DNA from: Serinus canaria
Taxonomy: Eukaryota; Chordata; Aves; Passeriformes; Fringillidae
Assembly: GCF_022539315.1 (NCBI RefSeq)
Contig: NC_066326.1
Location: 4,170,601-4,234,600, forward strand
Direction of reading: 5' to 3'
DNA length: 64,000 bases
A program made the translations under genes and the position numbers. Positions 62,252 through 64,000 of this stretch are shown here, in pieces (within the stretch, counting starts at the first letter, position 1; every line of letters begins with the position of its first letter). The notes beneath the pieces were generated by a model. The model saw only the letters and a program-made list of their open reading frames with translations. It ran no database searches and was not told the origin of the DNA.

Positions 62252-62425
62252 TTGAGCTTTCTTGAGGCCAGGGCTGACATCCAGCATGCCATTAGGTATG
62301 GAAAGAGGTCCACCGTGCTCCAAGCTGGCAGAGAGCTTGCAAAAACTAAGCTTAAAGAGAAGTGGATCCAAGCCAATCCCACTGTCAGCTCTCAGATCTA
62401 CTCTCCTGTTCTTCCCCTGGAACAA
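62252..62425 (+). CDS. Candidate protein-coding exon, 58 codons, phase 0/0
   Basis: The 174-bp segment is bounded by a strong acceptor (TTTTGCTTTTGCAG) and a possible donor (GAACAA/GTAACC). It starts and ends on codon boundaries in one open frame beginning LSFLEARADIQHAIRYGK and ending SPVLPLEQ. Codon third positions are clearly richer in G/C than the AT-rich surroundings (GCC, ATC, CAG, AGG, AAG, TCC, ACC, GTG, CTC, GGC), as expected of a real exon. The residues are mixed charged and hydrophobic with no membrane segment or motif I recognise. The donor is weaker than consensus. An alternative donor, AG/GTATG at 62296, would give a 44-bp exon. If real, it is an internal exon of a gene with very long introns. 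No neighbouring exon is identified and I cannot name the gene. It could equally be a chance pseudo-exon. Confidence 0.3.
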
Positions 62426-62829
62426 GTAACCTTTTGCCCTTCCATTTTGTAAGGCATAAACTGACTTCTTAATTAGGATTATTTTTTCCCCCGCTGGAAA
62501 ATGTATTAGCAAAGATTATTGTCAAAGCATGGAACTATTTCCTCTTTATCTGGCACAATGCTCCTGCAGAACAACCAAGAGGTTCACAGAACTCTCTACA
62601 TCAAATGCTGTGCAGTATTTGCAATAACAGCTCAGAGAATACCATGAAATTGGGTGTTTTCAGTCATGCTAAAGAACTCTCCTCCTTCTTTCTTTGTATC
62701 CCTCCTCCCTGTTTTAATTCTGCCATATCAAACTATTATTTTTCCTCAAATAATCAGGTCTGGACATTTCACAATAAACCAAACTGTTGCTGAGAATATT
62801 AGTTTGGACACACTTCATGGGATGCTAAG
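62426..62829. other. Non-coding, possible intron
   Basis: Unique AT-rich sequence after the candidate exon. No repeat or exon is recognised. The minus-strand LINE fossil that follows may extend into it in unrecognisable form. Confidence 0.4.
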
Positions 62830-63110
62830 AAAATGTCAAACTTGAGGAAGGTTTCCTTCCATTTCCACAAGTCAACAAAACCTCATTGTCAATAACATCA
62901 AGGACTGTTGACAGATCTAATAAAATCAACATAGATTTATTTTCAGCGGCCATTGCCAAGCAGAGATCAGCAAGAGATAACCACCCCTATATTAAACACA
63001 CATCTAAAGCCAACACGGTAGGGGTGAAGGATGCTTGTGAAAGACACAAACAACCTTCTCCTGCTTGCATCATCCCAGAGATACTACAGAGATTAAAAAT
63101 TCCTGTCAAT
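62830..63110 (-). mobile_element. L2-type LINE reverse-transcriptase fossil, minus strand
   Basis: Read on the minus strand, three RT landmarks of CR1/L2-clade elements appear in the right order and roughly the right spacing. EKVV (63060-63049) is followed by CVFHKH. HPYRVGFR (63026-63003) corresponds to 'L.P.QSGFR'. ADLCLAM...LILLDLSTVLDVID (62965-62888) corresponds to 'NDLL.AM...LLVLLDLSAAFDTVDH', followed by NEVLL. The last is RT motif A; its LDL aspartate is kept while AFD has become VLD. The wording LLDLS..FD.VD(H) is L2-like rather than avian CR1 (DFSKAFDTV). At least one frameshift separates the GFR and LDLS frames, so the copy is dead. It encodes no working protein. Confidence 0.7.
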
Positions 63111-64000
63111 ATATGGGCTAAAATCACCCACTGTGAACAAACTCATGAATTACAAAGAACTGGCCATCAACAAACTGGAAGATTTTATCATCAGAGTGCT
63201 TTGGTGGCTCCTCTCTGCTGTAAACTCTTGTCACACCAACCCCAATGAAGCCAACAGCATCAAACAAAAATGCAGCAAGCCCACATGTGAAACTGGGAGA
63301 GAGGTTTTCCCATACATCCCTGCTAGGAAGACAGAAAGGCTGTTTTTGTGCTGCAATCAGAAGGGTGATCTGATAAAGTGCTTTACTGAGAGCCCTTCTG
63401 CAGAGATAAGCCCATCTGCTCCAGAAACAATGCACAAGGAAAAACAAGGCAAACCCCAAACAAACAAGCAACCCCTGGTTCATGAGGATGTGTGAGTGAG
63501 TGAGGAGTTTAGACTGGATATATTTAAACTGATTACCAGAGCTGTTTCCCATATATGTATGTATATATTTTACGTATGCTTGCATATAATTATTTTCAGA
63601 TGGTCAGTGCAGATCAGACACTGGACACAAACCGATTTTCCTGCTGTTCCTAGGTGCTGCATTTACAAGTGGCACTATCTTGGCCACTTCCCAAACTCCA
63701 CAGATCTTCCTGAACTATTAACCTACTCTTCAGTGGAGAAGTCTGGTGATGAAAAAGAGGAGTATGAACATGTTCTCTTTGATTTTGAGTAGATCAGTTC
63801 AACCGAATTCAGCTGACTCACCAGGATTACCAAGATGAGGGTGGAGATGCTTTTCCACTTTGGCTGAGAGACAGTTTGGTTGGAAGCAGAGCTGTGTCCT
63901 TTGAGGACTGCAAAGTATCTGCCAGCAGTGCATCTACTACTCATCAGCTAAACCATCAGTAAACACTGACACCAGTGGGCTCCTAATTTGGAATTATTGC
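63111..64000. other. Non-coding; overlapping open frames of unknown meaning
   Basis: Three frames over 119 codons overlap here (plus 63133-63495, 120 codons; plus 62886-63248, 120 codons; minus 63124-63585, 153 codons). The minus frame lies just upstream, in element orientation, of the L2-type fossil, so part may be decayed LINE sequence, but I see no clear motif. A TA/TATG-rich tract lies at 63550-63590. Nothing else is recognised to the window end. Confidence 0.4.
63550..63590. repeat. TATG/TA-rich low-complexity tract
   Basis: ATATATGTATGTATATATTTTACGTATG and following CATATAAT form a short degenerate simple repeat. Confidence 0.7.

Noticed and set aside
63124..63585. 153-codon minus frame overlapping plus-strand frames
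   Set aside because: Adjacent to the L2-type fossil and possibly part of it, but no motif is readable in it, so it is not called as a gene.

Overview
This window looks like gene-poor nuclear DNA from a bird. The main evidence is four decayed copies of CR1, the dominant avian LINE. Two of them (10.74 kb and 13.68 kb) keep recognisable CR1 3' ends, and the 13.84 kb copy ends in the diagnostic ATTCTATG-type tail. By eye the DNA is roughly 60% A+T. It has no CpG island of normal size, no rRNA or tRNA gene, no intact retrovirus, no CRISPR array and no operon-like gene packing. The longest open frames are below 200 codons and show no domain I recognise. I therefore read the window as intergenic DNA or the inside of one or more very long introns.

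Layout. 0-10.7 kb: unremarkable unique DNA with one strong 17-bp hairpin near 0.34 kb. 10.7-13.9 kb: two CR1 ends in opposite orientations, flanking an AT-rich block at 12.3-13.45 kb that holds four octamer (ATGCAAAT) motifs and a fossil MITE. 13.9-27.6 kb: mostly unique, with a GC-richer block at 25.4-26.2 kb carrying a 15-bp minisatellite. 27.6-36 kb: a terminally inverted fossil repeat, a conserved-looking block at 28.5 kb, an exact 24-bp duplication, a perfect 13-bp hairpin and a perfect 77-bp (TAA)n microsatellite. 36-42 kb: a very AT-rich stretch with almost no open frames, containing a cluster of ancient repeat fossils at 38.5-39.06 kb and a 21-bp tandem repeat at 41.8 kb. 42.8-45.3 kb: a palindromic MITE, a CR1 end, an ancient SINE and a CpG-bearing block with a CRE-like site. 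45.3-59.6 kb: mostly unique, with conserved-looking blocks at 52.8, 53.8 and 57-58 kb, the last containing a small dense CpG cluster. 59.6-60.0 kb: an old CR1 fragment. 61.8-63.1 kb: a second palindromic MITE, one plausible protein-coding exon (62252-62425, phase 0/0, 58 codons), and an L2-type reverse-transcriptase fossil on the minus strand.

No genes can be shown to work together here. The best leads are the candidate exon, the fossil L2 reverse transcriptase, the family of ancient palindromic elements, and several blocks that may be conserved enhancers. I see no convincing new biological system. Repeat-family names come from memory of consensus sequences, and no alignment or database search was run.
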